DNA of 64,000 bases from Sinobaca qinghaiensis (GCF_003610495.1 NZ_RAPK01000012.1:1-64000), one strand, 5' to 3'; counted from the first letter of the stretch, positions 51,682 through 60,545 are shown. Notes: generated from the letters alone by a model not told the origin. Program-made: numbers and translations.

Positions 51682-52737
51682 TGTTGTTTTACGAAACACC
51701 CAGGAGTTTAAATAGAAAAAGGCTGTGGGAAGCCCTCCAAAGCGGATAAAGCGGCCGGCCGTTTTTTTCAGTTCCGGCCGTTTCTGGACCTTTTCATCCG
51801 CTAAATAGATGGCGATAATGCCTTTGTTTAATAACGAATGAAACGCTGCATCAGGAAGGCGCTTTAGACGCTTTTCGCCCTCCTGCTTGAATAATTCCAT
51901 CCGGCGCACCATCGTTTCTTCATTCTCATAGTAGGTACAGAAATTCAGTTCGTCGTCCTGAATATCCTCTTCCTGATCGATGAAGTAATCAAGCAGTATA
52001 TGCATGCCCTGCACGTAAGGGAAATAGCTGTTTTTAATGGCCTCCGCCTGCCACTCCGCAAGATGGCTCCGTGAAGCATAGGCAGCAAGAGCATAAATAC
52101 CAAGGGTAGAACCCGTAGACGCACTGAACTCGTACCAGAACATATCGGGCACATGATGCTTTTCTTCTTCGAACCATTCCGTTAAAAGTGATTCCCGATC
52201 TTCTTTTTTCACATGTTTGTAAACCTGCAGGTTTCTATAATGCAAAGAGAGCTCTTCCATCGAAGGACGGGCATGGGAGAATCCCGGAAAAACCGAAACA
52301 TGCTGCTGACAGGCTTCTACGAGCTCCTGCAGGAATCCATTATCTTCGGATTGCGGATGATGTTCATAATATGGATAAGCTTTCTCTTCCGGAGATAAAG
52401 CGATCCGAAGCGCTTCATGAAGCGAACGAAAATCCCTCTTATCAAAAGAATCGGTCTCATCACATAAACTATCCAGATAATCACAGATAATCTGATATGC
52501 TACGATAAAACGAAGCAGGTCTTCGCGTATCTCTTTTCTTGTCAAAAGAGCATACACGCCTCCTCCTTCGCTGTGAAACGTATTTTCGTTAATGCTGTTC
52601 AATGCATGCCCGCGGAGATCCGCATTCGGAATGCCTGCTGCTTTTACGCGCCATTCATCCAATATCGTATGGACACGCGGCACGATTTCTTTTTTTATGT
52701 GGTACATCAAAGTCCACATCGTTGTTGGGGCGCTCAC
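51679..52737 (-). CDS. ytpB: YtpB-type tetraprenyl-beta-curcumene synthase (DUF2600)
   Basis: 352 residues. The DUF2600 fold with a first Asp-rich motif CDYLDSLCDE (about 85-95) and a second acidic segment (DEEDIQDDELNFCTYYENEE). In B. subtilis YtpB converts heptaprenyl diphosphate to a monocyclic C35 terpene, precursor of sesquarterpenes linked to spore and membrane robustness. In B. subtilis the upstream gene is ytpA, as here. Specific product in this organism is inferred. Confidence 0.88.
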   Translation of the reverse strand: MSAPTTMWTLMYHIKKEIVPRVHTILDEWRVKAAGIPNADLRGHALNSINENTFHSEGGGVYALLTRKEIREDLLRFIVAYQIICDYLDSLCDETDSFDKRDFRSLHEALRIALSPEEKAYPYYEHHPQSEDNGFLQELVEACQQHVSVFPGFSHARPSMEELSLHYRNLQVYKHVKKEDRESLLTEWFEEEKHHVPDMFWYEFSASTGSTLGIYALAAYASRSHLAEWQAEAIKNSYFPYVQGMHILLDYFIDQEEDIQDDELNFCTYYENEETMVRRMELFKQEGEKRLKRLPDAAFHSLLNKGIIAIYLADEKVQKRPELKKTAGRFIRFGGLPTAFFYLNSWVFRKTT

Positions 52738-52792
52738 TATAATTAAATCCTCCTATTGCATAATAAAATATAAAACACGATGCCATTGTACC

Positions 52793-53569
52793 CTATAATC
52801 TCATATGAATGAAATACATCATAAATCGGAATATTTCTTCACGCTCCGGTTCATTCAGCAATTCGTGGTATAAACCTTTCCACTCCCGCAGGGAACGATC
52901 CGTGATTTCAAGCTTGTTAAACCAGTGGTGTGTAGCATGTTTATCTACAATTAAATCAGTGCCTGCCTGCATCACAAGCAGAGACACATCCGGGAATTCC
53001 AGGGCATCTGCATGGCTCTGTTTCATCGCTTTGATCAATTCCTGATACCATCTCACCGTCACGGTCGATGTGTTCCACTCATCCGTTTCGTAGGAGGCCC
53101 GGGCCTCTTCATTTCTTGTAACATCCGCCGCCTGAATACCGGAATTGGAACTAAAGGTCGGCTTTAGACGATGCAGCATTTTTGTGCTTAAATCTTTCAT
53201 TCGACCCGGCGGCTGATACAGGCTTAAACACGGAGACGACAATACAACTCCCCGGATCCGCATGCGTCTTTCCATCAGGATGCGGATCGTAACCAATCCT
53301 CCCATACTATGCCCGAATAAAAAAACAGGCAGGTCATACCCTGCAGCTTCTGTATACCAGGTGAATACGGCATCTATGTACTGGTCAAAGCTGTCCACAT
53401 GCCCTCTTTTTCCACGGGTTCTTCCGTGTCCCGGCAGATCCCCGCTTACGACGTTAAACCGCTGGCGGTTCAGCTGTTCAATCATCCACTCATACCTTCC
53501 ATGGTGTTCCCCGTTGCCGTGTACAATAACGACGGTCGCTCTCGGCCTTTCGACTAACCATGTTTTCAT
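52793..53569 (-). CDS. ytpA: YtpA-type alpha/beta hydrolase (lysophospholipase)
   Basis: 258 residues. Nucleophile elbow GHSMGG, oxyanion HGNGEHHGRYEW at the start, late acid/His region MQAGTDLIVDKHATHHW and LYHELLNEPE; a monoacylglycerol-lipase-like lid between. In B. subtilis YtpA makes the lysophospholipid antibiotic bacilysocin. ATG preferred over the GTG immediately before it; the RBS is weak (AGGCGGG). Fifty-five bases ahead of ytpB on the same strand, as in B. subtilis. Confidence 0.87.
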   Translation of the reverse strand: MKTWLVERPRATVVIVHGNGEHHGRYEWMIEQLNRQRFNVVSGDLPGHGRTRGKRGHVDSFDQYIDAVFTWYTEAAGYDLPVFLFGHSMGGLVTIRILMERRMRIRGVVLSSPCLSLYQPPGRMKDLSTKMLHRLKPTFSSNSGIQAADVTRNEEARASYETDEWNTSTVTVRWYQELIKAMKQSHADALEFPDVSLLVMQAGTDLIVDKHATHHWFNKLEITDRSLREWKGLYHELLNEPEREEIFRFMMYFIHMRL

Positions 53570-53671
53570 CACGTTACTGACCCGCCTCTCCTGCTTACTT
53601 CTCTGTTTATTTTAATTTTGATACACTAGTACTATAAGTGTACAATATATTGACTCATATAGGAGGACTTC

Positions 53672-54214
53672 ATGAAAATATATCCTTATCACGGCATTTA
53701 TCCAGAGATTGCATCCAGTGTCTACCTTGCAGATTACTCCATTATTACTGGTGATGTAAAAATCGGAGAAGAATCAAGCATATGGTTTCATACAGTAATC
53801 CGGGGGGATGTAGCTCCTACTATTATCGGAAAACGGGTCAATATTCAGGACCACTCCGTGCTGCATCAGAGCCCGAAGAATCCCCTTATTTTAGAAGACG
53901 ATGTAACGATAGGCCATAAAGTAATGCTTCACAGTGCAATTATTCGTAAAAACGCATTGATTGGCATGGGAGCTACCATTCTGGACGGTGCGGAAATAGG
54001 GGAAGGTTCTTTCATTGGAGCGGGCAGTCTCGTTCCTCCCGGAAAAAAGATTCCTCCTCATTCACTTGCATTCGGAAGCCCGGCTAAAGTCATACGCGAG
54101 CTGAATGAAGAAGACCGAAAAGATATGGCGCGCATCCGCCAGAGCTATGTAGAAAAAGGCCAGTACTATAAACAGATAGCAGAAGAAGAAAATAAAAAAC
54201 AGCAGAACAGCTGA
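53672..54214 (+). CDS. ytoA: Gamma-class carbonic anhydrase-like hexapeptide protein (YtoA)
   Basis: 180 residues; a left-handed beta-helix of hexapeptide repeats (SIITGDVKIGEESSIWFHTV, NIQDHSVLHQ, VTIGHKVMLHSAIIRKNALI) with three His positioned as in CamH-type gamma carbonic anhydrases (QDHS, GHKV, LHSA). Bicarbonate interconversion is the family activity, though many such proteins are inactive. RBS AGGAGG before ATG. Ends at the terminator at 54230. Confidence 0.9.
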   Translation: MKIYPYHGIYPEIASSVYLADYSIITGDVKIGEESSIWFHTVIRGDVAPTIIGKRVNIQDHSVLHQSPKNPLILEDDVTIGHKVMLHSAIIRKNALIGMGATILDGAEIGEGSFIGAGSLVPPGKKIPPHSLAFGSPAKVIRELNEEDRKDMARIRQSYVEKGQYYKQIAEEENKKQQNS

Positions 54215-54229
54215 TATTTTCTGCATACC

Positions 54230-54264
54230 AAAAAGCACCCATCCATAGGATGGGTGCTTTTGTT
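54230..54264. terminator. Bidirectional terminator between ytoA and the DUF1641 gene
   Basis: AAAAGCACCCATCC, loop ATA, GGATGGGTGCTTTT. Confidence 0.92.
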
Positions 54265-54269
54265 TGGTT

Positions 54270-54794
54270 TTATACGTCTGTATCGGGAGCTTTTTTCTCA
54301 TTTGGCATCGCTTCGCTTTGAGCCGGTGCCTGCCCCATTCCCTGCAGGAAGCTTACCATCAGGGTAACGGTGCGGTTGACTTCCGGATCCCTAAGCAGCT
54401 TTAGCAGAGAGAAAATATTTGTTTTGTGTGGATTTTCCTCTTCTTCGGAAACCCGCTCCAGCCCATTGTTTAAACGGTCCAGCATAGGCTTTATCTTATC
54501 TACATCAATAGAGCCCGCAAGACCGCCCATTAGAAGAAGATTTTTGATGCTTTTCGTGACACCCGGCTGATCAATGGTTTTCACGAGAATATCCATCACT
54601 TCTTCTCCTTCTTTCAGCAGGCCGTTAATAATAGTCAGAACGCCATTACTCTGTAACCCGTTCAGAATTTCAATTGAGCTTAGAATTCCTTCTTTATTAG
54701 CTAGAAGAACTTCTTCAATTTCTTTTAAGTCCTGTTTCTTTTGTTCTTCTTCACTGAGGGTGCGTCTTTGAATAGAAGTAATCGGCTCTGCCAT
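54270..54794 (-). CDS. DUF1641 protein (YjgD-like) of the formate dehydrogenase operon
   Basis: 174 residues; acidic and helical, with the DUF1641 pattern (GLLKEGEEVMDILVKTIDQPG and a second RLNNGLERV-type helix, then LLRDPEVNRTVTLMVSFLQGMG). Found next to formate dehydrogenase-like genes in many Firmicutes; function unknown, possibly a maturation or electron-transfer partner. Its start lies immediately (0-1 base) after the fdhF stop, so it is translationally coupled. Confidence 0.88.
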   Translation of the reverse strand: MAEPITSIQRRTLSEEEQKKQDLKEIEEVLLANKEGILSSIEILNGLQSNGVLTIINGLLKEGEEVMDILVKTIDQPGVTKSIKNLLLMGGLAGSIDVDKIKPMLDRLNNGLERVSEEEENPHKTNIFSLLKLLRDPEVNRTVTLMVSFLQGMGQAPAQSEAMPNEKKAPDTDV

Positions 54795-57776
54795 TTAAGA
54801 CTCCCCCTTTTTCACTAAATCTTTCGTGAGGCCGCGGTTTTTCTTAACCGTATCGCCCGGGAATTCGTAATCATCACGTTTCCATTTACGGTGTACTTCC
54901 ACCCCTTGCTGAGGCTGTGGATTACCATAACGGAAGTTATGCTTCGGAAGCGGCGTTTCACCTTCTGTTTCCAGTACTTCCATCTTAGCTTTTACTTCTT
55001 TGTATGCCGGCGTATCGGTATCTTTATCCGAATAGCTGCTTGTTAACAGGTTAATAGCCGCATCTCCGCTGTCATTCATTGATACATACAGCTCATTGCC
55101 TGCTACTCTCTCCGTTACAATACATCTTACTTTAATGGCACCGTATGGAGAAATAATCCGTACAAGAGAGCCGTCCTTCACATTGCGTTCGATTGCCAGT
55201 TCAGGAGAAACTTCAACAAAGTTATTCGGCGTTTTGTCTTTAATACCCTGAGAACGGTACGTCATATTTCCTTCATGGAAGTGCTCAAGCATTCTGCCGT
55301 TGTTTACATGCAGATCGTACTGCTCTTCGTATTGTACAGGCACTGTCCAATCTACAGGGTACAGTCTTGCCTTGCCGTCAGGGAACGGAAATTCGTCCAG
55401 GAACAGTACCGGTGAATCCGTACCGTCTGCAAATACCGGCCACTGCAGGCTGTTATAACCTTCCAGGCGGTCATAGGAAACTCCTGCAAAGATATCTGCA
55501 AGTGAAGCTGCCTCTGCCATGATTTCTGATGGGTGGGAATAGTTCCATTCAGCTCCCATTGCATTAGCCACTTCCATAATGATCTGCCAGTCCGGCTTGG
55601 ATTCGCCCATTGGCTCCAATGCTTTGTAAAGTCTTTGGAAACGGCGCTCCGTGTTTGTAAACGTACCGTCTTTTTCAAGACTCGGGCTTGCCGGAAGTAC
55701 CACGTCAGCAAACTGGGCTGTACGGCTGAGAAAGACATCCTGTACTACATAGAAGTCAAGCTTGGCAAGGGCATCCTGTACATAATTGATATTTGAATCA
55801 ACCAGGCTCATTTCCTCTCCCTTTAAGTACATAGCTTTCAGCTTGCCGTCATGGATGGCATCAATCATTTCGTGGTTGTTCAAGCCTTTTTCAGATGGAA
55901 GGTCTACTCCCCACACATTTTTATATTTCGCACGTACTTCTTCATCCATTACGTCTTCATATCCAGGCATTTTGTCAGGCATGCTTCCAAAATCACTTGC
56001 ACCCTGCACGTTATTATGTCCTCTAAGCGGATAAGCACCTGCACCCGGCTTGCCGTAGTTACCTGAAACGAGAAGCAGGTTGGAGATCGCTGTGCTCGTG
56101 TCGCTTCCTCCTAAATGCTGTGTAACACCCATAGCCCAGAGAATACAGGTTGTTTCTGCTTCATAAACACTTTTCGCAATTTCGATTATATCTTCTTTAG
56201 CTATTCCTGTTTTTTCAACGGCATAGTCAAGCGTGTACTTATCAAGGTTGGCTTTGAATTCATCAAGGCCGTTTACTCTCTCTTCAAGGAATTTCTTATC
56301 TTCCCATCCCTGATCAAGAATATATTTTGCTGCTGCGGAAAGCCAGATCAAGTCTGTACCCGGGTTTGGACGGACAAACAAGTCAGAGCGTTCCGCCATT
56401 TCGTGCTTACGCAGGTCAGCAACGATAAGCTTTTGATCTCTGAGCTTATGGGAGCTTTTCACTCTTGTTGCCAGTACCGGGTGTGACTCTGAAGTATTTG
56501 TGCCGACACCAATAACAAGTGCGGAATTTCTAATGTCTTCAATGCCGCCTGAATCACCGCCATAGCCTACGGTCCGGAAAAGTCCCATTGTTGCAGGAGA
56601 CTGGCAGTAACGTGAACAGTTATCAATATTATTGGTTCCAATAACTCCGCGTCCGAGCTTCTGCATCAGGTACGATTCTTCGTTTGTTGTTTTTGAAGAA
56701 CTGATAAAGCTGAGGGCATTAGGTCCATGTTCTTCTTTAATAGATGTGAATTTCGATTTAATAAGAGCGATGGCTTCATCCCATGTAGATTCTACAAAAG
56801 AATCGCCTTTACGGATAAGCGGCTTTGTTATACGTTCTTCACTATTTGTATAATCCCAGCCAAACTTACCCTTCACACAGGTTGAAATTCCATTTGCCGG
56901 TGCTTCTACCTGCGGATCTATTTTTAATATGTCGCGTCCCTTAGTCCAGACGTCAAAGCTGCAGCCTACTCCACAGTAAGTACATACTGTTTTTGTTTTT
57001 TCGATGCGGCTTTCACGCATAGCGGCTTCCATATCAGAAATGGCAAGAATAGAACTGTAGCCTGTTTCCACCTGCTTCGTCACTTCGATCATTGGACGCA
57101 GTGTCTGCTGGTCAATTCCTGTCATGTAGCCTGCTTCTCCCACCATGGATTTTTCAATGAGGGCGTTGCATGGGCATACTGTTGAGCAGTGACCACAGGA
57201 CACACAGGAGGACTCATCAATCGGTACATCATTATCCCAGATAACACGCGGCTTCTGGCGCTCCCAGTCAATAGTAAGCGTTTCTGTCACCTGAACGTCC
57301 TGACAGGCTTCTACACAGCGCCCGCAGAGGATACACTGATCCGGATCATAGCGGTAAAACGCATTTGTGTTGTCTTCTTCGTAAGGTTTCGGTTCAAAAG
57401 GCTCGCTTTGGTGCTCTACTTTCATCTCTTTCACCGTATTATGTATTTCACAGCCGCCATTATTATAATCACAAACTGTGCAATACAACTCATGGTTATG
57501 CAGAATCCGGTCCATTGCTACAACTTGTGCTTCCTGTACATCAGATGATACAGAATCTACCACGTCTCCATCATTTAAAGGCGTCGAGCATCCTCTCACC
57601 ATTTCCCCGTTCACTTTAACCATGCACGTATCACAGGTTTCAATGGCTCCAAGGCTTGGATGATAGCATACGTTAGGAAGTTCTGAAGGTGTTCCAATTG
57701 TATATTGCAGGACACTCTGGTCATTTTCTACTGTTTTCTTTTCACCGTTAAAGGTGATTTGAATTCTTTCCGGCAA
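54795..57776 (-). CDS. Formate dehydrogenase-like molybdopterin oxidoreductase (YjgC type)
   Basis: 993 residues versus 985 for B. subtilis YjgC. Order: 2Fe-2S ferredoxin-like domain (Cys near 37-63, IETCDTCMVKVNG); His/Cys cluster; two 4Fe-4S ferredoxin motifs (CILCGRCVEAC and CVSCGHCSTVCPC); then the molybdopterin subunit with its own cluster (CTYCGVGC). Near residue 390, NIDNCSRYCQSP carries Cys where selenoproteins have Sec. The C-terminal MopB dinucleotide-binding domain reads DLHVNNGRMLEHFHEGNMTYR. The start is TTG because an in-frame stop lies two codons upstream. Its partner is the DUF1641 gene; overlapping sigma-A and sigma-B promoters precede it. Confidence 0.92.
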   Translation of the reverse strand: MPERIQITFNGEKKTVENDQSVLQYTIGTPSELPNVCYHPSLGAIETCDTCMVKVNGEMVRGCSTPLNDGDVVDSVSSDVQEAQVVAMDRILHNHELYCTVCDYNNGGCEIHNTVKEMKVEHQSEPFEPKPYEEDNTNAFYRYDPDQCILCGRCVEACQDVQVTETLTIDWERQKPRVIWDNDVPIDESSCVSCGHCSTVCPCNALIEKSMVGEAGYMTGIDQQTLRPMIEVTKQVETGYSSILAISDMEAAMRESRIEKTKTVCTYCGVGCSFDVWTKGRDILKIDPQVEAPANGISTCVKGKFGWDYTNSEERITKPLIRKGDSFVESTWDEAIALIKSKFTSIKEEHGPNALSFISSSKTTNEESYLMQKLGRGVIGTNNIDNCSRYCQSPATMGLFRTVGYGGDSGGIEDIRNSALVIGVGTNTSESHPVLATRVKSSHKLRDQKLIVADLRKHEMAERSDLFVRPNPGTDLIWLSAAAKYILDQGWEDKKFLEERVNGLDEFKANLDKYTLDYAVEKTGIAKEDIIEIAKSVYEAETTCILWAMGVTQHLGGSDTSTAISNLLLVSGNYGKPGAGAYPLRGHNNVQGASDFGSMPDKMPGYEDVMDEEVRAKYKNVWGVDLPSEKGLNNHEMIDAIHDGKLKAMYLKGEEMSLVDSNINYVQDALAKLDFYVVQDVFLSRTAQFADVVLPASPSLEKDGTFTNTERRFQRLYKALEPMGESKPDWQIIMEVANAMGAEWNYSHPSEIMAEAASLADIFAGVSYDRLEGYNSLQWPVFADGTDSPVLFLDEFPFPDGKARLYPVDWTVPVQYEEQYDLHVNNGRMLEHFHEGNMTYRSQGIKDKTPNNFVEVSPELAIERNVKDGSLVRIISPYGAIKVRCIVTERVAGNELYVSMNDSGDAAINLLTSSYSDKDTDTPAYKEVKAKMEVLETEGETPLPKHNFRYGNPQPQQGVEVHRKWKRDDYEFPGDTVKKNRGLTKDLVKKGES

Positions 57777-57849
57777 TGTTCATCATCCCTTTCTACTATT
57801 GTTAAGCTGCCAAACCCCGCTATCGAGTTTATAGACCTAAACTATAAAA

Positions 57850-57880
57850 AGTATATACCCCTCATTGCCTTTTGACAAAC
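57850..57880 (-). promoter_or_regulatory. Overlapping sigma-B and sigma-A promoters of the formate dehydrogenase operon
   Basis: Sigma-B-like GTTTGT (57875-57880), 14-base spacer, perfect GGGTAT (57855-57860). Interlaced sigma-A: TTGTCA (57873-57878), 17-base spacer, TATACT (57850-57855). B. subtilis yjgCD belongs to the sigma-B regulon, which fits. Confidence 0.72.
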
Positions 57881-57929
57881 GTAAAGGAAGATGATCCAAA
57901 TTATGTAAAGATACCGTACTGCCCGTCAA

Positions 57930-58058
57930 TTAATGTTTGTGGGGAAGATTAAGCGGCATTAGTTGGGAGAATCCTGTAAAAAGCACATCTATCCCCTGAA
58001 CATTCATTAATATCGTGCATATTGCAGCAGAAGCAAACACATACCCTATTTTATTCAA
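57930..58058 (-). CDS. Candidate 42-residue secreted signalling peptide precursor
   Basis: Too short for standard gene calling. AGGAGG stands eight bases before a TTG start, an ideal ribosome site. The 42 residues have a short basic N-terminus (Met-Asn-Lys), a hydrophobic run at about 4-19 (IGYVFASAAICTILMN) and a 20-residue C-terminal part ending LMPLNLPHKH. This is the layout of RNPP pheromone precursors such as PapR. It is divergent from the PlcR-like regulator, with 163 bases between start codons. It ends 50 bases before the formate dehydrogenase promoter, so it is a separate unit. A small single-pass membrane protein is the alternative; peptide identity and export are inference. Confidence 0.6.
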   Translation of the reverse strand: MNKIGYVFASAAICTILMNVQGIDVLFTGFSQLMPLNLPHKH

Positions 58059-58120
58059 TCAAATCACCTCCTCTTCACAAAAAATAGTATAATATAACTA
58101 CTACTTATTAACATTTTCCT

Positions 58121-58150
58121 TTATAAGCCATTTATAGGCATTTTATATAG
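58121..58150. repeat. Three 10-bp near-direct repeats between the peptide gene and the PlcR-like gene
   Basis: TTATAAGCCA, TTTATAGGCA and TTTTATATAG lie head to tail at 58121-58150, spaced one DNA turn; TTATAGGAAT recurs at 58191-58200 by the regulator's RBS. Their position fits an operator array for the divergent pair; regulatory role is inferred. Confidence 0.45.
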
Positions 58151-58186
58151 ACTTTTTACTTCCATCTTTAGTACCTGTTGGTTATA

Positions 58187-58192
58187 ATAATT
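58187..58192 (+). promoter_or_regulatory. -10 element of the PlcR-like regulator gene
   Basis: TATAAT about 30 bases before the GTG start; no good -35, as expected if an activator or autoregulation drives it. Exact start of the hexamer is uncertain by about five bases. Confidence 0.45.
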
Positions 58193-58221
58193 ATAGGAAT
58201 AAACAGAAAGGAGGAAATCTA

Positions 58222-59121
58222 GTGGACTTTTCGAGAGTAGGGAAAAAAATTCAGGAGCTGCGCCAGTATAATCATATGACCCAGGCTGAACTGGCTGATG
58301 GCATCTGCACCCAGGCCCAGATAAGCAAAATTGAAAACGGCTCTATTATCCCGTATTCGAATACGCTTTTTCAAATTGCTGAAAAACTTGGCGCTGATAT
58401 GTATTATTTCTTTGAAGAAGCCGTTTCAGAGCGCCCGGACTACGTGCAGGACGTTTTTGACCAGCTTGAGGAATGCCGCTTCACGCAGGATTATAAACAG
58501 ATGGAAGCTTTGATTTTATATGAAAAAGACAACCCTCTTTTTACGCCCCCTTTGTACAAACAGTACATAGCCTGGCATAAGGGAATTTTTTTATACCATC
58601 TTTATAGAAAAACGGAAGAAGCCTTCGAGCAGCTTCTATTCTCCATCTCGATTGACCCTAATCCTTCTTTTACCGAAAGAAAAGCCGAGATAAGCAACTC
58701 TTTAGCTGTTTTTTATAATCTGGAAGAACGCTACGAAGACGCTGAAGCCCTATGTAAAGAGGCGCTGAATAAATGGAAGCAGATGAAAAAAAGAAAAGAT
58801 CCTTCTATTGAAATGAAGTTAACCTACACGCTCGCCATTTCACTCACAAAACAACAGCGCTATAAAGAATCAGCGCAGTGGTGTGAAAAAGGCATAAAAC
58901 GCTGTCTGGAGACAAGAACTATGTACGTTTTCGGTGAGCTGCTTTATCAGAAGGGCCGGAACCTCCTGCTGATGGGAGAAACCGAAAAGGGACTCGAGCA
59001 CTGGAATGAAGCTTTGGGGATGTTTAAATCCACCCGGCAGCACCATTTGGTCGATTTAATGGACAAAGATATGAATCAGTTTATAAAAGATGGCGTATTA
59101 AAAGAAATACACTACGAATAA
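58222..59121 (+). CDS. PlcR/RNPP-like HTH-TPR transcription regulator
   Basis: 299 residues. An N-terminal XRE helix-turn-helix (MTQAELADGICTQAQISKIE, about 18-40) is followed by a long helical region of degenerate TPRs (AFEQLLFSISIDPNPSFTER, RYEDAEALCKEALNKW, RYKESAQWCEKGIKRC, LLYQKGRNLLLMGETEKGL). Architecture, length and stretches such as ELLYQKG match PlcR (285 residues), a regulator activated by the re-imported PapR peptide. GTG start with AAAGGAGG seven bases upstream. No peptide gene follows (a terminator comes at once), but a 42-codon candidate lies divergently upstream. Membership of the PlcR/NprR group is strong; the inducer is unproven. Confidence 0.83.
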   Translation: MDFSRVGKKIQELRQYNHMTQAELADGICTQAQISKIENGSIIPYSNTLFQIAEKLGADMYYFFEEAVSERPDYVQDVFDQLEECRFTQDYKQMEALILYEKDNPLFTPPLYKQYIAWHKGIFLYHLYRKTEEAFEQLLFSISIDPNPSFTERKAEISNSLAVFYNLEERYEDAEALCKEALNKWKQMKKRKDPSIEMKLTYTLAISLTKQQRYKESAQWCEKGIKRCLETRTMYVFGELLYQKGRNLLLMGETEKGLEHWNEALGMFKSTRQHHLVDLMDKDMNQFIKDGVLKEIHYE

Positions 59122-59160
59122 AAAAAGACGACCCCATTTTAGGGCCGTCTTTCTTTTTTT
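59121..59160. terminator. Bidirectional terminator between the PlcR-like gene and metK
   Basis: AAAGACGaCCC / GGGcCGTCTTT stem with long A- and T-runs; overlaps the metK 3' end. Confidence 0.88.
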
Positions 59161-60370
59161 ATTGTTTTTTTTCTTTTGCCAGCTGGTTCAGCAGTTCAGC
59201 TTTATCTGTTTTTTCCCACGGCAGATTTACGTCTGTACGTCCAAAGTGGCCGTAGGCAGCCGTCTGTCTGTAAATAGCACGGCGCAGGTCCAGCATTTTG
59301 ATGATACCTGCAGGACGCAGGTCAAAATTATCCTTCACCAGGTCCACCAGTACGCTTTCCGATACTTTTCCGGTGCCGAATGTTTCCACCGCAATAGATA
59401 CAGGACGGGCAACTCCGATAGCATAGGCAAGCTGCACTTCGCATCGTTCTGCCAGTCCAGCAGCTACTATATTTTTCGCAACATAACGGGCGGCGTACGA
59501 AGCGGAACGGTCTACTTTTGTCGGATCCTTCCCTGAAAAGGCTCCGCCTCCATGACGGGAATATCCTCCATACGTATCCACAATTATTTTTCTTCCCGTC
59601 AGACCGGCATCCCCCTGAGGGCCACCGATAACAAACCTGCCGGTTGGATTCATAAAGTACTTTGTTTCTTCATCTAAAAGAGCTTCCGGTACAACAGGGT
59701 CAATAACGTGTTCTCTCAAGTCGCTGTCTATCTGCTCCAGCGTAATATCTTCCTGATGCTGGGCTGAAATAACAATCGTTTCTACACGAAGCGGTTTCCC
59801 GTCATCACCGTATTCGATCGTTACTTGTGTTTTTCCGTCGGGACGAAGGTAAGGCAGAATTCCTTCTTTTCTCACGTAGGTCAGCCTTCTGGCCAATTTA
59901 TGAGCAAGGGAAATTGGAAGAGGCATTAATTCTTTTGTTTCGTTATCCGCATAACCAAACATAAGACCCTGGTCTCCTGCACCAATTGCCTCCAGCTCGT
60001 CTTCTGTCATTGAACCTTCGCGCGATTCCAGCGCTACGTCGACTCCCTGGGCGATGTCTGCTGATTGTTCATCAATGGAAGTAAGAATGGCACACGTTTC
60101 GGAATCAAAACCGTATTTTGCCCTGGTGTATCCCACCTCTTTTAGCGTTTCTCTTACAATCTTCGGAATATCTACATACGTAGATGTACTAATTTCTCCA
60201 GCAACAAGCACAAGGCCTGTATTCACTACTGTTTCGCAAGCTACTCTCGCATTTGGATCCTGCGATAATATCTCATCTAATATTGCATCTGAAATTTGAT
60301 CACACAGTTTATCAGGGTGTCCTTCTGTAACAGACTCTGATGTAAACAGGCGGCGTCCAATTGTTTCCAT
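59159..60370 (-). CDS. metK: S-adenosylmethionine synthetase
   Basis: Makes SAM from methionine and ATP. 403 residues. [17 protein letters not shown] (methionine and ATP site) at the N-terminus, [12 protein letters not shown] near 125 and [17 protein letters not shown] near 262 are the family signatures. RBS AAAGGAGGATAT before ATG. Controlled by the SAM-I riboswitch upstream, so high SAM should stop its own synthesis. Confidence 0.97.
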   Translation of the reverse strand: METIGRRLFTSESVTEGHPDKLCDQISDAILDEILSQDPNARVACETVVNTGLVLVAGEISTSTYVDIPKIVRETLKEVGYTRAKYGFDSETCAILTSIDEQSADIAQGVDVALESREGSMTEDELEAIGAGDQGLMFGYADNETKELMPLPISLAHKLARRLTYVRKEGILPYLRPDGKTQVTIEYGDDGKPLRVETIVISAQHQEDITLEQIDSDLREHVIDPVVPEALLDEETKYFMNPTGRFVIGGPQGDAGLTGRKIIVDTYGGYSRHGGGAFSGKDPTKVDRSASYAARYVAKNIVAAGLAERCEVQLAYAIGVARPVSIAVETFGTGKVSESVLVDLVKDNFDLRPAGIIKMLDLRRAIYRQTAAYGHFGRTDVNLPWEKTDKAELLNQLAKEKKQ

Positions 60371-60489
60371 GAAATATCCTCCTTTTTATCCTGCTTATAA
60401 CTTATTCTGCCGTACTTCTGCCTGCTGCATACTATTATGCACGCTGCCTAAGCCGCCTTATTATATAGAAGAAGAAGAGAAAGAAAACA

Positions 60490-60528
60490 CAAAACCCCCT
60501 TTTCCATGGCGAGGAAAAGGGGGTTTCT
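60490..60528 (-). terminator. Regulated terminator of the metK riboswitch leader
   Basis: Minus strand ACCCCCTTTTCC, loop TCGCCAT, GGAAAAGGGGGTTTTG; the stem formed when SAM is bound. Confidence 0.88.
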
Positions 60529-60545
60529 ATCCGTTCCTTTTTCGC

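Noticed and set aside
57930-58058. Reading the 42-codon ORF as a leader peptide for the formate dehydrogenase
   Set aside because: An independent promoter pair lies between the ORF and that operon, and no attenuator hairpin is seen.
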